Assembly (NCBI GenBank): GCA_028684345.1
Contig: JAQUGB010000067.1
Location: forward strand, 1-8,834
Origin: Tepidiphilus sp.
GTDB taxonomy: Bacteria > Pseudomonadota > Gammaproteobacteria > Burkholderiales > Rhodocyclaceae
Direction: 5' to 3'
Length of the DNA: 8,834 nt
Shown here: positions 6,827 to 8,834 of the stretch, piece by piece
Numbering within the stretch: the stretch's first letter is position 1
How the letters are laid out: every line of letters starts with the position of its first letter
Notes under the pieces: model-generated
Seen by the model: only the letters and a program-made list of their open reading frames with translations
What the model was told of the DNA's origin: nothing
The model's database searches: none
Translations under genes and position numbers: made by a program

Positions 6827-7885
6827 TTACAGCGCCGCGACCACCGCGTCGCCCATCTCGGCGGTGCCGACGAGCCGCGTGCCGGGCTCGAAGATGTCGC
6901 GCGTGCGCAATCCCTGCGCGAGCACCGTGCGCACGGCCCGCTCGATGCGCGCGGCCGCGTCTTCCCAGCCGAAGCTGTGGCGCAGCATCATCGCCGCCGA
7001 CAGGATGGTGGCGAGCGGATTGGCCACGCCCTGGCCGGCGATGTCCGGCGCCGAGCCGTGGCAGGGCTCGTAGAGCCCCTTGCCCTGCTCGTCGAGCGAG
7101 GCCGAAGGCAGCATGCCGATGGAGCCGGTGAGCATGGCCGCCTCGTCCGAGAGGATATCGCCGAACATGTTGCCGGTGACGATCACGTCGAACTGCTTGG
7201 GTGCGCGCACAAGCTGCATGGCGGCGTTGTCGACGAGCATGTGCGTGAGCGTCACGTCGGGGTACTCCGGCGCGAGCTCGTTCATCACGTCGCGCCACAG
7301 CTGGGTGGTCTCGAGCACGTTCATCTTGTCGACCGAGCACAGCTTCTTGCCGCGGCGGCGGGCCGTTTCGAAGGCCACGCGGCCGATGCGGCGGATCTCG
7401 CTTTCGCGGTAGATCATGGTGTTGAAGCCGACGCGCTCGCCGTCGCGCACTTCGATGCCGCGCGGCTCGCCGAAATAGATGTCGCCGGTGAGCTCCCGCA
7501 CGATGACGATGTCCAGCCCCGAGACGACTTCGGGCTTGAGCGTAGAGGCCGAAGCGAGCTCGGGGAAGAGCACGGCCGGGCGCAGGTTGGCGAAGAGCCC
7601 CAGATCCTTGCGGATGCCCAAGAGCCCCCGCTCGGGACGCTGGGCGCGCGGCAGTTCGTCCCACTTCGGCCCGCCCACGGCGCCGAGCAGCACCGCGTCG
7701 GCCCGGCGCGCCGCCTCCCGCGTCGCCTCGGGATAAGGCTCGCCGGTGGCGTCGATCGCCGCGCCGCCCAAGAGGGCATATTCGTACTCGAGCGGCAGCG
7801 CAAGAGCGTCGAGCACTTTCACCGCCTCGGCGACGATCTCGGGGCCGATGCCGTCGCCAGGAAGTACGCAGACTCGTTTCTTCAT
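6827..7885 (-). CDS. leuB: 3-isopropylmalate dehydrogenase
   Basis: LeuB oxidises and decarboxylates (2R,3S)-3-isopropylmalate with NAD+ to 2-oxoisocaproate, the keto acid of leucine. The protein has 352 residues, standard for the bacterial enzyme. It opens MKKRVCVLPGDGIGPEIV. Substrate residues expected in the family are present: Arg92 and Arg102 in IRKDLGLFANLRP, Arg130 and Tyr137 in VRELTGDIYFG, Lys187 in SVDKMNV, and metal-binding Asp219, Asp243 and Asp247. The family signature begins NMFGDILSDEAAMLTGSIG (239-257), and the NAD-binding loop GSAPDIAGQG follows at 277-286. The ATG at 7885 overlaps the leuD stop as ATGA, and GAGGAG (7894-7899) lies 8 bases upstream within leuD. Translational coupling with leuD is likely. 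No isocitrate- or tartrate-type substitutions are evident. Confidence 0.98.
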   Translation of the reverse strand: MKKRVCVLPGDGIGPEIVAEAVKVLDALALPLEYEYALLGGAAIDATGEPYPEATREAARRADAVLLGAVGGPKWDELPRAQRPERGLLGIRKDLGLFANLRPAVLFPELASASTLKPEVVSGLDIVIVRELTGDIYFGEPRGIEVRDGERVGFNTMIYRESEIRRIGRVAFETARRRGKKLCSVDKMNVLETTQLWRDVMNELAPEYPDVTLTHMLVDNAAMQLVRAPKQFDVIVTGNMFGDILSDEAAMLTGSIGMLPSASLDEQGKGLYEPCHGSAPDIAGQGVANPLATILSAAMMLRHSFGWEDAAARIERAVRTVLAQGLRTRDIFEPGTRLVGTAEMGDAVVAAL

Positions 7886-8535
7886 GCTGCGGACTCCTCG
7901 ACGAAGTAATAGGGATGGCGCGCGCGATAGGCCTCTTCGAAGCGGCGGATCTCGTCGGCGTGGCGCAGCGTGAGCGCGATGTCGTCCCAGCCGTTGAGCA
8001 GACACTCCTTGCGGAAAGGGTCGATCTCGAAGGAGATCACCCGCCCTTCGGGCGTGGTGATGCTCTGCGACGGCAGATCGATCACCAGGCGGTAGCCGGG
8101 CGTGGCCTCGCATTCGCGAAAGAGCCGATCGACTTCTTCGGCCGGCAGCACGATGGGCAGCAAGCCGTTCTTGAAGCAGTTGTTGTAGAAGATGTCGGCG
8201 AAGCTGGGGCCGATCAGCGCCCGAAAACCGTAGTCGAGCAAAGCCCAGGGCGCATGCTCGCGCGAGCTGCCACAGCCGAAGTTCTCACGCACGAGCAGGA
8301 TCTGCGCCCCCTGGTAGCGCGGCTGGTTGAGCACGAAGTCGGGATTCTTCGGCCGCTTGCTGCAGTCCATTCCCGGCTCCCCCCGATCGAGGTAGCGCCA
8401 CTCGTCGAAGAGGTAGGGGCCGAATCCGCTGCGGTGGATGGACTTGAGGAATTGCTTGGGGATGATGGCGTCGGTGTCGACGTTGGCCCGATCGAGCGGA
8501 GCGACCAGGGCATCGAGGCGGATGAATTTTTCCAT
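7882..8535 (-). CDS. leuD: 3-isopropylmalate dehydratase, small subunit
   Basis: LeuD is the swivelling small subunit of isopropylmalate isomerase. With LeuC it moves the hydroxyl of 2-isopropylmalate to give 3-isopropylmalate, the second step of leucine synthesis. The protein has 217 residues, the usual length of the proteobacterial form. It opens with the family stretch from Phe4 to about Ser32 (NVDTDAIIPKQFLKSI visible) and carries the aconitase swivel motif ENFGCGSSREHAPWAL, whose serine-arginine pair binds substrate. LLNGWDDIALTL near the C terminus is also typical. The ATG at 8535 lies 20 bases after the leuC stop. Its ribosome binding site is weak, only a purine-rich GAGAGAGA about 7 bases upstream. 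The TGA stop overlaps the leuB start by four bases. Confidence 0.98.
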   Translation of the reverse strand: MEKFIRLDALVAPLDRANVDTDAIIPKQFLKSIHRSGFGPYLFDEWRYLDRGEPGMDCSKRPKNPDFVLNQPRYQGAQILLVRENFGCGSSREHAPWALLDYGFRALIGPSFADIFYNNCFKNGLLPIVLPAEEVDRLFRECEATPGYRLVIDLPSQSITTPEGRVISFEIDPFRKECLLNGWDDIALTLRHADEIRRFEEAYRARHPYYFVEESAA

Positions 8536-8555
8536 GTCTTTGTCTCTCTCGGGTC

Positions 8556-8834
8556 TCAGGCGGAGGCCGGAAGCAGTTCGCGCACGTCGACGAAGTGTCC
8601 GGCGATCGCGGCGGCGGCGGCCATGGCCGGACTCACCAGGTGCGTGCGCCCACCCGTGCCCTGACGGCCTTCGAAGTTGCGGTTGGAGGTCGAGGCACAG
8701 CGCTCACCGGGTTCGAGCCGATCGGCGTTCATCGCCAGGCACATGGAGCAGCCCGGGTCGCGCCATTCGAACCCGGCCTCCAGAAAAATACGGTGCAGCC
8801 CCTCTTCCTCGGCCTGCTTCTTCACCAGGCCCGA
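8556..8834 (-). CDS. leuC: 3-isopropylmalate dehydratase, large subunit, 3' part (runs off the window)
   Basis: LeuC is the [4Fe-4S] aconitase-family large subunit that pairs with LeuD in the leucine pathway. Only the last 92 residues are present; the start lies beyond base 8834. Two of the three cluster cysteines are visible in DPGCSMCLAMN. The next block, GERCASTSNRNFEGRQG, is a near-invariant family signature and leads into RTHLVSPAMAAAAAIAGHFVD. The GTG at 8823-8825 is an internal valine codon, not a start, because coding homology continues upstream of it. The protein ends ELLPASA. leuD follows 20 bases downstream, the usual pairing of the two subunits. No damage is seen in the part present. 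Confidence 0.96.
   Translation of the reverse strand, partial: SGLVKKQAEEEGLHRIFLEAGFEWRDPGCSMCLAMNADRLEPGERCASTSNRNFEGRQGTGGRTHLVSPAMAAAAAIAGHFVDVRELLPASA

Noticed and set aside
5562..7909. Long plus-strand open frames opposite asd and leuB (503 and 372 codons)
   Set aside because: Both run antisense to well-conserved dehydrogenase genes, have the same His/Arg-rich shadow composition, and lack a ribosome binding site or domain.
1..8834. Undescribed multi-gene system, CRISPR array, phage or defence genes
   Set aside because: All coding capacity is accounted for by nine conserved housekeeping and pilus-hub genes, with gaps of at most 190 bases. No array of spaced direct repeats, integrase or toxin-antitoxin-like gene was seen.

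Overview
The window is a compact, GC-rich stretch of bacterial chromosome. All nine recognisable genes lie on the minus strand, so transcription runs from high to low coordinates: leuC (3' end only), leuD, leuB, asd, fimV, truA, trpF, trpB, trpA (5' end only). This order, with FimV and TruA between a leucine/aspartate-semialdehyde block and trpF-trpB-trpA, is typical of Betaproteobacteria (gammaproteobacteria such as Pseudomonas keep part of it but usually hold trpBA elsewhere). The protein sequences also fit a betaproteobacterium. I cannot name the genus; a Rhodocyclales- or Hydrogenophilales-like organism is only a guess.

Layout in transcription order. Bases 8834-6827 hold the isopropylmalate genes of leucine synthesis: the two isomerase subunits LeuC and LeuD, then the dehydrogenase LeuB. 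They are tightly packed: 20 bases between leuC and leuD, and an ATGA overlap between leuD and leuB. Asd, the aspartate-semialdehyde dehydrogenase for Lys/Thr/Met/diaminopimelate, follows at 6797-5658. Next come the only sizeable gap (5468-5657), then fimV (5467-2918), a large LysM/transmembrane/TPR polar hub protein, and truA (2890-2084), a tRNA pseudouridine synthase. Last are trpF, trpB and trpA (2094-1), which supply the isomerase and both tryptophan synthase subunits. truA, trpF and trpB overlap end to start, and trpB-trpA are 14 bases apart, so they probably form one translationally coupled transcript.

The genes are textbook family members with intact catalytic residues; I see no frameshift or truncation other than at the window edges. 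The one structure the genes do not explain is in the asd-fimV gap: a 149-base element (5512-5660) bounded by perfect 15-base inverted repeats that begin and end in TA, resembling a small non-autonomous transposon-like (MITE-like) repeat. Its edge coincides with the asd stop codon, and most of it is open in the fimV frame, giving a spurious 54-codon N-terminal extension to fimV. No RNA genes, CRISPR arrays, phage genes, convincing promoters or Rho-independent terminators were seen. I found no undescribed multi-gene system.
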